Below are positions 25,138-34,469 of a stretch of 64,000 nt of DNA, piece by piece. Each line of letters starts with the position of its first letter. Within the stretch, counting starts at the first letter, position 1. Below the pieces are notes generated by a model. The model did not search any database. It worked only from the letters and a program-made list of their open reading frames with translations, and had not been told where the DNA came from. The stretch lies in contig NZ_CP076562.1 of NCBI RefSeq assembly GCF_022174665.1, positions 1,625,001-1,689,000 on the forward strand, read 5' to 3'. Origin of the DNA: Eubacterium sp. MSJ-33. Its GTDB lineage: Bacteria; Bacillota; Clostridia; Lachnospirales; Lachnospiraceae. The position numbers were made by a program, and so were the translations under genes.

Positions 25138-27423
25138 TCAACCCGTGGTCCGCTCGATGTCGATGATTCCTTCCACATTCCGGATCTTCGCAATCATCTT
25201 GTTGAGCTGCTCCTTCGAGCGAATCTCAAACTTAACGGAAACCGTCGCCTTACCCTGTTTGTTGACACGCACATTCATACCTGTCAGATTGATATTCTCC
25301 TCATTGAAGATCTTAGACAGCGAGAACACCAGTCCCTTACTGTCATTTGCATAGATATTGATCTCCGTCATATACATCTTCTGATTCTGCAGCAGGTCTT
25401 CCGACCACTCTGCCTCAATCAGACGTTTCCGGTCAAACTCATCCATACAAAGCACATTCACACAGTCGGTACGATGAATTGATACACCACGACCACGCGT
25501 GATATAACCGACAATCTCATCCCCCGGCACCGGAGCACAACAACGTGAGAAACGCACCGCCACATCGTCCATACCTTTGACCACAATACCACCCTTTGCA
25601 TGCTTGTGGCTTTCGCCTCTGCCAGGTGCATTAATCTTGTCAACGATCTGTTCCTCTGTGACCTTCTTCGCTTCTTCTTTTTTGTATTCTTCCTGCAGAC
25701 GATTGACAACCTGTCCTTCTTTCAGACCGCCATGTCCGATAGATGCAAGCACCGCATCCCATGTCAGGAAATTATATTTCTTCATTACCTTTTCCTGCAG
25801 TTCCGGCTGCAAAAGGTTCGGCAACACGATACCCTTCGTCTTACAGTACGCAGCAATCGCATCTTTACCACGCTGGATATTATCTGTCTTGTTCTCCTGG
25901 CGGAACCACTGGTTAATCTTCGTCTTAGCCTGGGAACTCTTGACTACAGACAGCCAATCCATACTTGGACCTTTGGAATTCTGTGAGGTAATAATCTCGA
26001 CACGGTCACCATTGTGAAGCTCTGTCTCTATCGGCACCTGACGTCCATTGACACGTGCACCGATCAGTTTATTTCCGACTGCCGTATGGATACTATACGC
26101 AAAATCAATCGGTGTTGAGCCTGCCGGAAGATTCTTGACATCACCCGCCGGGGTAAATACATACACCTGATCGGAGAACAAATCCAGATCCGTCTTGACA
26201 ACGTTCATGAATTCTTTGTTATCCGTTGTATCGGTCTGCCATTCCAGAATCTGACGAAGCCAGCTTAACTTCTGTTCTTCGTTATCATTCTTACCATTGC
26301 CGCCTTCTTTGTATTTCCAGTGCGCGGCGATACCATATTCCGCAGTACGGTGCATCTCATAGGTTCGAATCTGAATCTCGAACGGACGGCCGCCCGGTCC
26401 AATCAATGTCGTATGAAGAGACTGATACATATTCTCCTTCGGCATCGCAATATAATCTTTAAAACGTCCCGGAATCGGCTTGTATTTCTCATGGATAATT
26501 CCGAGTGCCGCATAACAATCACGCACCGTATCAACCTTGATACGAATTGCATGGATATCGTAAATCTGATCCAGTGTCTTGTTCTGTGTAATCATCTTCT
26601 TGTAAATGGAAAACAGATGCTTGACACGTCCGTCCACTTCTGCCTCAATGCCCGCTTCTTTCATATATTGCTTGACCTGTTCTACCATCTGTATGATAAA
26701 ATCTTCACTCGCATTCAGACGCGTTGTGATCTCTTCCTTCAAGTTCTTATACACATCCGGATAGAGATACTGCATAGAAAGATCATCGAGTTCGACCTTA
26801 ATTTTGGAAATACCAAGACGGTGTGCAAGAGGTGCATAAATATCCATCGTCTCACGCGATTTCTCGATCTGTTTTGCAGGAGACTGATACTGCATCGTCC
26901 GCAGGTTGTGCAGACGATCGGCAAGTTTAATCAATATAACCCGGATATCCTTCGCCATCGCAAGGAACATCTTACGCAGGTTCTCTGCCTGCACCTCAAT
27001 CTTGTCCTGTGACAGATCGAGCTGTGTCAGCTTTGTAACACCATCAACAAGCAAAGCAACCTCTTCGGAGAACTCCTTTGCAATCTCTTCCCGCGTCATC
27101 ACCGTATCCTCAACGACATCATGCAGGATGCCGGCTACGATCGTCTCCTTATCAAGCTCCAGTTCTGCCAGAATGATTGCCACGCAAAGCGGATGGATAA
27201 TATAAGGTTCCCCGGACTTTCGTTTCTGTCCTTCATGTGCCTTGCTTGCAATCTTGTATGCCTTCTCGATCTCCGACAAATCTGTCGTCGGACGATATGA
27301 CCGTATCGTATCAATCAGCTTCTTATATAACTCCTCCGGCGGGGTAAAATCCTCCGGTTTACTGATTTCTTTTTTCAGAGTATCATGTGGTATTTTATAA
27401 GTTGTATCGGCCATAGAAATCAC
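25138..27423 (-). CDS. bifunctional (p)ppGpp synthetase/hydrolase, RelA/SpoT homologue
   Basis: The 761-residue long RSH protein has an N-terminal HD hydrolase domain (GEPYIIHPLCVA, ILHDVVEDT), a synthetase domain (IYDIHAIRIKVDTVRDCYA around residue 290 and KDYIAMPKENMYQSLHT), a TGS domain (VYVFTPAGDVKNLPAGSTPIDFAY-type stretch, of which LPAGSTPIDFAY is diagnostic), the conserved CC motif (RFSRCCAPVPGDEIVGY) and a C-terminal ACT domain. It makes and degrades the stringent alarmone. An intact HD box implies hydrolase activity. GTG 27423 has GAGG six bases upstream; ATG 27414 (MADTTYK) is the alternative. It follows apt closely in the conserved recJ-apt-rsh order. Confidence 0.95.
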   Translation of the reverse strand: MISMADTTYKIPHDTLKKEISKPEDFTPPEELYKKLIDTIRSYRPTTDLSEIEKAYKIASKAHEGQKRKSGEPYIIHPLCVAIILAELELDKETIVAGILHDVVEDTVMTREEIAKEFSEEVALLVDGVTKLTQLDLSQDKIEVQAENLRKMFLAMAKDIRVILIKLADRLHNLRTMQYQSPAKQIEKSRETMDIYAPLAHRLGISKIKVELDDLSMQYLYPDVYKNLKEEITTRLNASEDFIIQMVEQVKQYMKEAGIEAEVDGRVKHLFSIYKKMITQNKTLDQIYDIHAIRIKVDTVRDCYAALGIIHEKYKPIPGRFKDYIAMPKENMYQSLHTTLIGPGGRPFEIQIRTYEMHRTAEYGIAAHWKYKEGGNGKNDNEEQKLSWLRQILEWQTDTTDNKEFMNVVKTDLDLFSDQVYVFTPAGDVKNLPAGSTPIDFAYSIHTAVGNKLIGARVNGRQVPIETELHNGDRVEIITSQNSKGPSMDWLSVVKSSQAKTKINQWFRQENKTDNIQRGKDAIAAYCKTKGIVLPNLLQPELQEKVMKKYNFLTWDAVLASIGHGGLKEGQVVNRLQEEYKKEEAKKVTEEQIVDKINAPGRGESHKHAKGGIVVKGMDDVAVRFSRCCAPVPGDEIVGYITRGRGVSIHRTDCVNVLCMDEFDRKRLIEAEWSEDLLQNQKMYMTEINIYANDSKGLVFSLSKIFNEENINLTGMNVRVNKQGKATVSVKFEIRSKEQLNKMIAKIRNVEGIIDIERTTG

Positions 27424-27484
27424 TTCTTTCCTCGATTATAGTCGTATAACATATCTAAAATCCGCTTTTTTAGATTGCGGAAGC

Positions 27485-28009
27485 TTACTCACCTTCGTAC
27501 TGTACAACAGATGCTACATCGTAGCCTTCCAGCAGTTTTCTTCCGCCAAGATCTGTCAGTTCAATCAGGAAGATCATCTTCACTACCTCGCCACCCAGTT
27601 CTTCCACCAGTTTTGCAGCTGCCTGAATTGTACCTCCTGTTGCGATCAGATCATCTACCAGAACAACCTTATCACCCGGCTTGATAGCATCCTTATGAAT
27701 CTCGATAGTTGCAGAGCCGTATTCCAGATCATAACTCATCTCAACCGTCTCACGCGGAAGCTTTCCCTTCTTACGAACCGGGATAAATCCCTTTTTATTC
27801 GCATAGGCAAGTGGCGCTCCAAAGATAAATCCCCTCGACTCTGTACCGGCAATCAGGTCATAATCCACACCATCCAGCAATTTGTTCAGTTCATCAATCG
27901 CCAATGCGTACCCCTCCGGGCTCTCCAGTACACTTGTCACATCCCGGAATATGATTCCCTTGCTCGGGAAATCCGGAATACTGATAATATAATCCTTTAC
28001 ACTTTTCAT
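27485..28009 (-). CDS. apt: adenine phosphoribosyltransferase
   Basis: The 174-residue protein starts MKSVKDYIISIPDFPSKGI, typical of Apt, and has the PRPP-binding loop VVLVDDLIATGGT around residue 115-127. It salvages adenine to AMP. ATG 28009 follows GGAGG at seven bases. Located between recJ and the RSH gene, an order shared with many Firmicutes. Length matches the family (~172). Confidence 0.96.
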   Translation of the reverse strand: MKSVKDYIISIPDFPSKGIIFRDVTSVLESPEGYALAIDELNKLLDGVDYDLIAGTESRGFIFGAPLAYANKKGFIPVRKKGKLPRETVEMSYDLEYGSATIEIHKDAIKPGDKVVLVDDLIATGGTIQAAAKLVEELGGEVVKMIFLIELTDLGGRKLLEGYDVASVVQYEGE

Positions 28010-28040
28010 TTGCGTTCCTCCTGCCTTCACTTATATATCT

Positions 28041-29882
28041 TTATTCTTGATAATGTACACTCTTTCGAATCGATACCGGTTCCATCTGAATCGAAACCGT
28101 TCCATTAAATTCATTCTTTTTCACATGGTATAAAACATCAATCAAAGCATGATTTTGAAAACCCTTCAATATTCTATCACATTCTTCGTCTCCAAACCAC
28201 ACTTTTATGTTATCCAATAACTCTTTTCCGCGAAATACCATCGCATTGATGTTCGTTCCATTGCCATCCACAAAGGTACAGCGCGCATACTGTGCTTCAT
28301 TTCCAACCATACGGATACGGCGAATTCCTAATTTCACAATTCCAAACAACGGTCTTGGATTTGCACTTCCATACGGTTCCAGTTTCGCAAGCTCGTTGTA
28401 TAATGGCAGCGTCAACTGTCGCAGAGTACAGGATTCATCAACATACATCTTCTCGACCAGATCTTCATCTGTCAATCCGCAATCTCTGTTCAAAGCCTCT
28501 CGCAGTGCATCAAAATTCTTCCGTTTCATTGTGAATCCCGCTGCCATCGGATGTCCACCGACTTTCTCGAACAAATCCTTGTGTTCACACAGCTTATCGA
28601 ACATGTTATACGCTTCGATTGAACGGCCGGATCCTTTTAAATCCTGCCCATTATCCGCATCGGTAAACACAAGCGTCGGCCGGTAAAAGGATTCCTTCAG
28701 CTTACTCGCAACCAACCCTGCGATACTCTCATGAATTCCCGGCATATATACTACAAGCACCTTATCATCGCCCACTTGTATCTCCCGCGTTCCATCGTCC
28801 GTCGGAATCAGGCGGATGTCCCTGCGCACCCAGTCTGTGGCTTTAATCACACCCCGGTCCGTCATTTCCTTCCGAACCGTATTCAATCGTGCCATATCCT
28901 GTGCGAGGCTTTGTGCTCTTGCAGTATTCTCCGTCAGCAGCAGTTCCAGCCCTTCCTTGGCACTCTCCAGACGTCCGGTTGAATTCAGACTTGGTCCGAT
29001 TCGAAAGCTCAGATGATGCACTTCTATCGTTATATCTTCCAGGCCAAGCGCTTTTTTGAGTGCATTAATTCCAAGATTCGTACTATTTGTAAGTTTGCGC
29101 AGCCCGTGTTTGACAAAAATCCGGTTTTCATCTGTGAGCGGCATAATATCACACACCGTTCCAAGTGCCAGAATATCCATATAGTCATCCGCATCTTCCC
29201 ACCGAAGCTCCATCACACGATATAAATGCCGGATGAATTTGTAAGCCACTCCCGCTCCGCACAAACCTTTGTACGGATATCCGCATCCCGGCTGGTGCGG
29301 ATCGATAATCGCATCCGCTTTTACAAACTGGTATTCTTTTTTACCATCTGCCCCTACAACGCACGGTACTTCATGATGATCGGTCACAATCACCGTCATG
29401 CCAAGCTCTTTTGCCCTGTTCACTGCCGCCTCTGCCGCGATTCCATTATCGCAGGTGATGATCGTATCCACGCCATCCGCATACGCCGCATCCACAAGCC
29501 GCACATTCATTCCATATCCATCTAATATACGATGCGGTATATCGTAGGAGATATCTGCGCCCGCTTTCCAAAGTCCCTGATACAAAATATAATTGGAAGT
29601 GATTCCATCCACATCATAATCCGAGATAATCCGAATCTTCTTTCCATTCCTTATTTTGTCACTCATGATCCTGCAGCCTTTGTCCATATCCTTCATCAAT
29701 GTCGGATCATATACATAGGACAGATCATCGCTCAGATACCGTTCTACCGCTTCTGCCTCCGTAATCTCACGGTTCACAATGATATGTGCCAGAATCGGGC
29801 TGATGGAAAACTGTTCCGCCAGCGCATGCACATCTGCCATCGGCGGTTTCACGCGCCAGTCTTCTTTTTTGTATTCTGCCAT
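28041..29882 (-). CDS. recJ: single-stranded-DNA exonuclease RecJ
   Basis: The 613-residue DHH-family nuclease has RIISDYDVDGITSNYIL (motif I), ITCDNGIAAEAAVNRAKELG (motif II region), VIVTDHHEVP (DHH motif) and the DHHA1 segment with GGHPMAAGFTMKR. RecJ degrades 5' single strands in recombination and mismatch repair. I use ATG 29882 (MAEYKKEDWRVKPPM) after GGAG; the open frame extends to 30035 but that extension crosses the secDF terminator and reads as non-protein. It lies between secDF and apt. Confidence 0.94.
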   Translation of the reverse strand: MAEYKKEDWRVKPPMADVHALAEQFSISPILAHIIVNREITEAEAVERYLSDDLSYVYDPTLMKDMDKGCRIMSDKIRNGKKIRIISDYDVDGITSNYILYQGLWKAGADISYDIPHRILDGYGMNVRLVDAAYADGVDTIITCDNGIAAEAAVNRAKELGMTVIVTDHHEVPCVVGADGKKEYQFVKADAIIDPHQPGCGYPYKGLCGAGVAYKFIRHLYRVMELRWEDADDYMDILALGTVCDIMPLTDENRIFVKHGLRKLTNSTNLGINALKKALGLEDITIEVHHLSFRIGPSLNSTGRLESAKEGLELLLTENTARAQSLAQDMARLNTVRKEMTDRGVIKATDWVRRDIRLIPTDDGTREIQVGDDKVLVVYMPGIHESIAGLVASKLKESFYRPTLVFTDADNGQDLKGSGRSIEAYNMFDKLCEHKDLFEKVGGHPMAAGFTMKRKNFDALREALNRDCGLTDEDLVEKMYVDESCTLRQLTLPLYNELAKLEPYGSANPRPLFGIVKLGIRRIRMVGNEAQYARCTFVDGNGTNINAMVFRGKELLDNIKVWFGDEECDRILKGFQNHALIDVLYHVKKNEFNGTVSIQMEPVSIRKSVHYQE

Positions 29883-29920
29883 ATATTTTCTCCTGTCACC
29901 GGTTATCAAAACTACAAAAA

Positions 29921-29942
29921 TGGGCCTGTCGAAGCAGGCCCA
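29921..29942 (-). terminator. terminator after secDF
   Basis: TGGGCCTG / CAGGCCCA (8-bp GC-rich stem, 6-nt loop) is followed on the minus strand by TTTTTG. It lies directly after the secDF stop codon, in front of recJ. Confidence 0.87.
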
Positions 29943-29953
29943 CCGTCTATGCT

Positions 29954-32164
29954 TTATGCATTTTTCTTTGCGAATTTCTTCTTCATGGTATACCACAGTG
30001 GTCCAGTGATACATACAGAAGAGTACGCACCACATACAATACCAAGCATCAGGGTGAATGTAAATTCCTTCAGGGATGCAACACCCATCACGAACAAAAC
30101 GAATACCATGATAAAGGTTGTAAGAGATGTATAAATTGTTCTTGTAAAGGTCTGCCCGATACTCTTGTTGACAAGGTCTTCCAGGCTTTCCTTACTATCC
30201 TGTGTACGCATATTCTCACGAATACGGTCGAAGATAATGATTGTCGCGTTGATAGAATAACCAACGATCGTCAGCATACATGCGATAAATGTATTACCGA
30301 CAGACAATGTGCCAATCGAATATGCCGCAAATACAACCAATACATCATGTACAAGTGCAAGCACTGCACTCACACCGAACTTCACATCTGAGAACCGGAA
30401 CGCAATATACAGAAGCATCAATACCGAAGATACCGCAATCGCTACAATCGCATCCTTCTTCATCTCGCCACTGATTGTGGAACTGATACTCTGATTATCA
30501 ACTTCCGTTGCCGCAAACTGTGACTTCAACAGATCGTCAACCTTAGCACTCTGCTCTTCTGTAAGCTCAGCGGTCTTGAAGATAACCTGATTCGTACCTT
30601 CGACTGTCTGAATCTGAATCGTTCCGGCATCAATGCCGACTGCTTCCGCAATGGCCGGTGCGACTTCCGATTCAGCACGCTCCAGAGTATATACATTATC
30701 CTCTGCAAAAGTTGCTGTCGTTGATGTACCACCCGTAAACTCCAGACTGTAATTGAGTGACTTACCGATTCTTGAATGATTTACGCCAAGGAATGCAAGT
30801 CCCGCAACAATTACGATCAGAGAAGCAATACCGCAGATCTTGAAGTTCTTTACATAACCATGGATCTTCGGCTCTTTTGCCTTACCATACATCTTCGGAT
30901 TCTGTACACCAAGCTCTAAGAATGAGTTCAAAAGCATCTTTGTCACAAACAGCGCTGTGAACATGGAAAGCACAATACCAAGCATCAATGTAACAGCAAA
31001 TCCCTTAATACTACCGGAACCAAGTGCCATCAACACAACGGTTGCGATCAAAGTTGTGATGTTACCATCCAGAATAGCGGAAAGCGCCTTAGAAAAACCT
31101 GCCTTTACCGCAGCGCGCACACCGTTGCCTGCCGAAATCTCCTCACGGATACGTGTGAAGATAATAACATTCGCATCCACCGCCATACCGATGGAAAGAA
31201 TAATACCTGCGATACCCGGCAGCGTCAGTGTTATATGACGAATGCTCAAAATCAAAAGCATCAATACAACATATCCTGTCAACGCCAGACTGGCAATAAA
31301 TCCAGGGAAACGATACAGCACAATCATCAAGACACATACCAGTGCAAAACCGATTGCACCTGCAATCAAACTTGTGGAAACCGCTCTCTGTCCAAGCTTC
31401 GCACCTACGATATTATACTGAATCTGCTTTAACTCCAAAGGCAATGCACCGATCTTGATTGTCGATGCAAGATTCTCTGCCTCTTCGTAGCTTGAAATCT
31501 TATTGATTACTGCATTTCCATCTGTGATGGCTGCCTGTACTGTCGGAGCACTTGCAACCGCACCATCATAGATGATATAGATTGGTTTTCCGATGTTTGC
31601 AGATGTCACAGCTGCGAACTTCTGTGCACCCTCATCTGTGAACTGAAGCTGTACCACGTAATCCTTCACTGTACCGCTATCATCTACACCTGCCTGTGCA
31701 TTCTTGATATCAGAGCCTGTCAGAGCTGCTTCGTATGCATCATTTGTGCCATTGCTCTGGTTGCTCTGCCAGATCGTATAATTTGTAGAATCCAGGAACA
31801 GAAGCTGTCCAGGCTGACCAAGCTCGTCCAACACGTCATGCGCATCTACCTTCTCTGTATTCAAAGGAATCTCAACGGTGATACGGTCGTTTCCTTCCTG
31901 ATATACCTCACCTTCAGAGCTGTATGCATCCACTCTTCGCTGCAACTTATCTACCGTTGCGTTAATCTCATCACTTGATGGTTTCTCGTCCTGAATCTCA
32001 TATGTAACGGACAAACCACCCTGCAGATCCAGTCCCAAAGGAACATTCGCAGTTTTACCGGATTCATTCTTTCCCACACCGGCGATCGCCATATAGATAC
32101 CGCCAGCCAGAAGCAGGAAGAAAATAATCAGATTGATGACTGCTTTTCTTTTTGTTTTCTTCAT
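29954..32164 (-). CDS. secDF: fused protein translocase subunit SecDF
   Basis: SecD and SecF are joined in one 736-residue protein. The SecD half (about 1-440) has the LGLDLQGGLSVTYEI start and GIAGIILSIGMAVDANVIIF; the SecF half (about 440-736) has SLEFTGGTSTTATF and IVGYSINATIIIFDRIREN. Twelve membrane helices are expected. SecDF uses the proton or sodium gradient to pull substrates after SecA-driven export. Fusion is common in Firmicutes. It lies 24 bp behind scfB and ahead of recJ-apt-rsh. Confidence 0.95.
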   Translation of the reverse strand: MKKTKRKAVINLIIFFLLLAGGIYMAIAGVGKNESGKTANVPLGLDLQGGLSVTYEIQDEKPSSDEINATVDKLQRRVDAYSSEGEVYQEGNDRITVEIPLNTEKVDAHDVLDELGQPGQLLFLDSTNYTIWQSNQSNGTNDAYEAALTGSDIKNAQAGVDDSGTVKDYVVQLQFTDEGAQKFAAVTSANIGKPIYIIYDGAVASAPTVQAAITDGNAVINKISSYEEAENLASTIKIGALPLELKQIQYNIVGAKLGQRAVSTSLIAGAIGFALVCVLMIVLYRFPGFIASLALTGYVVLMLLILSIRHITLTLPGIAGIILSIGMAVDANVIIFTRIREEISAGNGVRAAVKAGFSKALSAILDGNITTLIATVVLMALGSGSIKGFAVTLMLGIVLSMFTALFVTKMLLNSFLELGVQNPKMYGKAKEPKIHGYVKNFKICGIASLIVIVAGLAFLGVNHSRIGKSLNYSLEFTGGTSTTATFAEDNVYTLERAESEVAPAIAEAVGIDAGTIQIQTVEGTNQVIFKTAELTEEQSAKVDDLLKSQFAATEVDNQSISSTISGEMKKDAIVAIAVSSVLMLLYIAFRFSDVKFGVSAVLALVHDVLVVFAAYSIGTLSVGNTFIACMLTIVGYSINATIIIFDRIRENMRTQDSKESLEDLVNKSIGQTFTRTIYTSLTTFIMVFVLFVMGVASLKEFTFTLMLGIVCGAYSSVCITGPLWYTMKKKFAKKNA

Positions 32165-32188
32165 CTCTTTGTCTCTCCTTCATTTATT

Positions 32189-33589
32189 TTACTCTGCCGC
32201 TTCGTCTTCGCCGTCCGCCAGAGCTGCTTTCATCATAATTGCACATTCGACACGCTTGCGCTGCAACTCACAGCCCACATCGTATGCATCTAATATATTA
32301 CCGTGAAACTGATACGAATTCGCCGCGCAGCCGCCACTGCAATAGAATCTTGCGAAGCAATCCTTACATTTATCCTTGGCATAGACATTGCAAAGCTTAA
32401 ATTCCTCCACAATATCATTTCTGTCCACGCCATGGAATACATCACCCAGCTTGAATTCATCATGTCCGACAAACTGATGGCACGGGTACAGATCTCCGGT
32501 CGGTGTCACTGCCAGATATTCCGTTCCGGAACCACATCCGGACAGACGCTTGTACACACACGGTCCACCGTTTAAGTCAAGCTTATAATGGAAAAATGTC
32601 ACCGGTTTTCCTTCCTTCTGCCGGCGGATCAGGTCAACTGCCAGCTTATCATACTGCTCGAAAATCACCGGTAAATCTTCCTCACGGATCGCATAATCAT
32701 TCTCATCCGGTGTAACAACCGGCTCAATGGAAATCTCCTTGAAACCAAGCTCGGTCATCAATTCAAAATCCTTCGTGAAATCCAGATTGTTTCTCGTAAA
32801 TGTCCCGCGCACGTAATAGCTCTTATCACCACGCTTCTCCACAAACTTCTGGAACTTCGGTACGATGATGTCATAGCTGCCCTTGCCATTTCTGGTCGGA
32901 CGCATCCTATCGTTGATCTCTTTTCTGCCATCGAGGCTCAATACAACGTTTGAGATTTCTCTGTTACAGAAATCAATGACTTCATCATTTAACAGCATAC
33001 CGTTTGTCGTCAGGGTGAAACGGAAATTCTTGTTTGCCGCCTTCTCCTTGCTTCGTCCGTATGCTACAATCTCCTTTACCACATCAAAGTTCATGAGCGG
33101 CTCGCCGCCAAAGAAATCAACTTCCAGATTCACACGGTTTCCGGAATTCTCTATCAAAAAGTCAATCGCCTGCTTACCAACCTCCAAGCTCATAAGCTCC
33201 CGCTTCTGACCATGATATTCACCCTCATCCGCAAAGCAATACTTGCAGGCAAGGTTACAATCATGTGCGATATGTAAGCAAAGTGCCTTGACCACGGTTT
33301 TTCTCTTCTTAAAATCTATAATGACATCCTTGAATACATCTTCTGTGAATAACAATTCTTTCTCTTCCAATTCGGAAATGTCAGAATACGCATCCTGAAT
33401 ATCTTCCTTGCTATAGGTATCTCCATACTTCTCTAAAATTGTCTGTTCAATCTCTTCGAATTTCTTGTCCTTGTACATGGCAATCATATCATATACAAGG
33501 TCATCCACTACATGTACGGAGCCGCTGCACACATCAAGCACGATATTATACCCATTGTTCTTGTACTGGTGTACCACTTTCTTAGTCAC
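32189..33589 (-). CDS. scfB: SCIFF peptide thioether maturase (radical SAM/SPASM)
   Basis: The 466-residue enzyme has an N-terminal peptide-recognition region, a radical SAM motif CNLACKYCFA (C-x3-C-x2-C) at about residue 117-126, and a C-terminal SPASM cysteine set (CGSGTEYLA, CHQF, CNVYAKDKCKDCFARFYC, CSGGC and a final CE). ScfB-type enzymes install Cys-to-Thr sactionine/thioether links in the SCIFF peptide, whose gene lies 93 bp upstream. Length and neighbour make the call specific. The function of mature SCIFF is unknown even though the pair is nearly universal in Clostridia. The secDF gene follows 24 bp downstream. Confidence 0.95.
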   Translation of the reverse strand: MTKKVVHQYKNNGYNIVLDVCSGSVHVVDDLVYDMIAMYKDKKFEEIEQTILEKYGDTYSKEDIQDAYSDISELEEKELLFTEDVFKDVIIDFKKRKTVVKALCLHIAHDCNLACKYCFADEGEYHGQKRELMSLEVGKQAIDFLIENSGNRVNLEVDFFGGEPLMNFDVVKEIVAYGRSKEKAANKNFRFTLTTNGMLLNDEVIDFCNREISNVVLSLDGRKEINDRMRPTRNGKGSYDIIVPKFQKFVEKRGDKSYYVRGTFTRNNLDFTKDFELMTELGFKEISIEPVVTPDENDYAIREEDLPVIFEQYDKLAVDLIRRQKEGKPVTFFHYKLDLNGGPCVYKRLSGCGSGTEYLAVTPTGDLYPCHQFVGHDEFKLGDVFHGVDRNDIVEEFKLCNVYAKDKCKDCFARFYCSGGCAANSYQFHGNILDAYDVGCELQRKRVECAIMMKAALADGEDEAAE

Positions 33590-33613
33590 TCCTATTTCTC
33601 TTATTCATTAAGG

Positions 33614-33641
33614 AAAGGGGACATCGCAGGACATCCCCTTT
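33614..33641 (-). terminator. hairpin between scfA and scfB (attenuator-like)
   Basis: AAAGGGGA / TCCCCTTT forms an 8-bp stem in the 93-bp scfA-scfB gap. The minus-strand tail is CCTTAATG rather than a strong U-run, so it may lower rather than abolish read-through, giving more peptide than enzyme mRNA. Confidence 0.45.
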
Positions 33642-33682
33642 TCTTGTGTGAAGTGTATGTACTACACTTTCTGTATCTGTAA

Positions 33683-33823
33683 TTAGTTGTTCTCGCAGCT
33701 CTGATTACCAACGGTACAGCTTGTCTTACATGCTGACTGGCAAGATGTCTGGCATTCACCGCAACCACCCTTAACTACAGTGCTCTTCATTGTCTTCTCT
33801 GTTAAAGTCTTAATTCTCTTCAT
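33683..33823 (-). CDS. scfA: SCIFF ribosomal peptide precursor (six cysteines in forty-five)
   Basis: This 46-residue peptide starts MKRIKTLTEKTMKST and has exactly six cysteines at positions 21, 24, 28, 32, 36 and 43, each in small-residue context (GGCGECQTSCQSACKTSC), followed by TVGNQSC. This is the SCIFF family (TIGR03973). The RBS GGAGGCGATAAGG precedes ATG 33823. The leader before Cys21 is the part recognised by the maturase encoded downstream. It is short enough to be missed by ordinary ORF calling. Confidence 0.95.
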   Translation of the reverse strand: MKRIKTLTEKTMKSTVVKGGCGECQTSCQSACKTSCTVGNQSCENN

Positions 33824-33856
33824 CCTTATCGCCTCCTACTAGCATTATTAATGAGT

Positions 33857-33917
33857 ATTTTATCACATTATACGTAATATGTCATCCCTAAATTTTAACA
33901 ATATACGCAATATGTCA
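33857..33917 (-). promoter_or_regulatory. scfA promoter with 16-bp direct repeats
   Basis: On the minus strand ATGACA (33880-33885) and TAAAAT (33857-33862) with a 17-bp spacer make a good promoter. The -35 lies in one of two direct repeats, TATACGTAATATGTCA (33869-33884) and TATACGCAATATGTCA (33902-33917), which differ at one base and have a 33-bp period, about three helical turns. They look like an operator. Confidence 0.5.
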
Positions 33918-33984
33918 CCACGTATAAACAGGGTAACCTGCGCATGCATCATCCGGATTCCCTGCCTCATATGCCACGCATTAC

Positions 33985-34344
33985 CTACGATAAAAATGCG
34001 CCGATTGCTCCACCGCCGACACAAATCAGTGTGTTGAGCAGTCCCGACTGGATAATGCCCTGTGCATTTCCGCGCGCGATCAATGACAAAATAAGCAGAA
34101 TAACCGCATAGCAAAGCCCAATCAGGATGCCCCACAAAAGGCGCTTTACCTCCATGCATTTGCCGATAAAGAATCCGCCGATCGCACTTGACAGCAGGTA
34201 GATAAATACAACACCTAGCTCCACCACATTCTCACTAAACCCCAGCTTATACAGCGCAAATGACAGGATCACAAGCAAAAGTCCTGTCATAACGTATGAG
34301 GCAGCCAGAGCCTTCAAAAAACAAAACGCAACCCGTTTCTCCAT
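33985..34344 (-). CDS. TIGR04086-family (YrzE-like) membrane protein
   Basis: The 119-residue product has four predicted membrane helices (about 10-34, 41-60, 67-88, 97-117). The pattern FLKALAASYVMTGLLLVILS...LSSAIGGFFIGK and the position just upstream of scfA-scfB-secDF match the TIGR04086/YrzE family of small Firmicutes membrane proteins of unknown function. ATG 34344 follows AGGAGATTGT; the longer frame to 34416 lacks an RBS. Family assignment rests on topology and neighbourhood. Confidence 0.72.
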   Translation of the reverse strand: MEKRVAFCFLKALAASYVMTGLLLVILSFALYKLGFSENVVELGVVFIYLLSSAIGGFFIGKCMEVKRLLWGILIGLCYAVILLILSLIARGNAQGIIQSGLLNTLICVGGGAIGAFLS

Positions 34345-34469
34345 ACAATCTCCTGATTCGATTCTTTCTCCGAACTGCATGTGATGTACAACAAACAATC
34401 CGGTAAATCCAAACATTTTTGTAATATATATGAAAAAAGAGCTGCGTTTATTACTTTCTATATTTATTT

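Noticed and set aside
29883..30035. Upstream extension of recJ
   Set aside because: It would begin inside secDF and cross its terminator; ATG 29882 has a proper RBS and matches the RecJ start.
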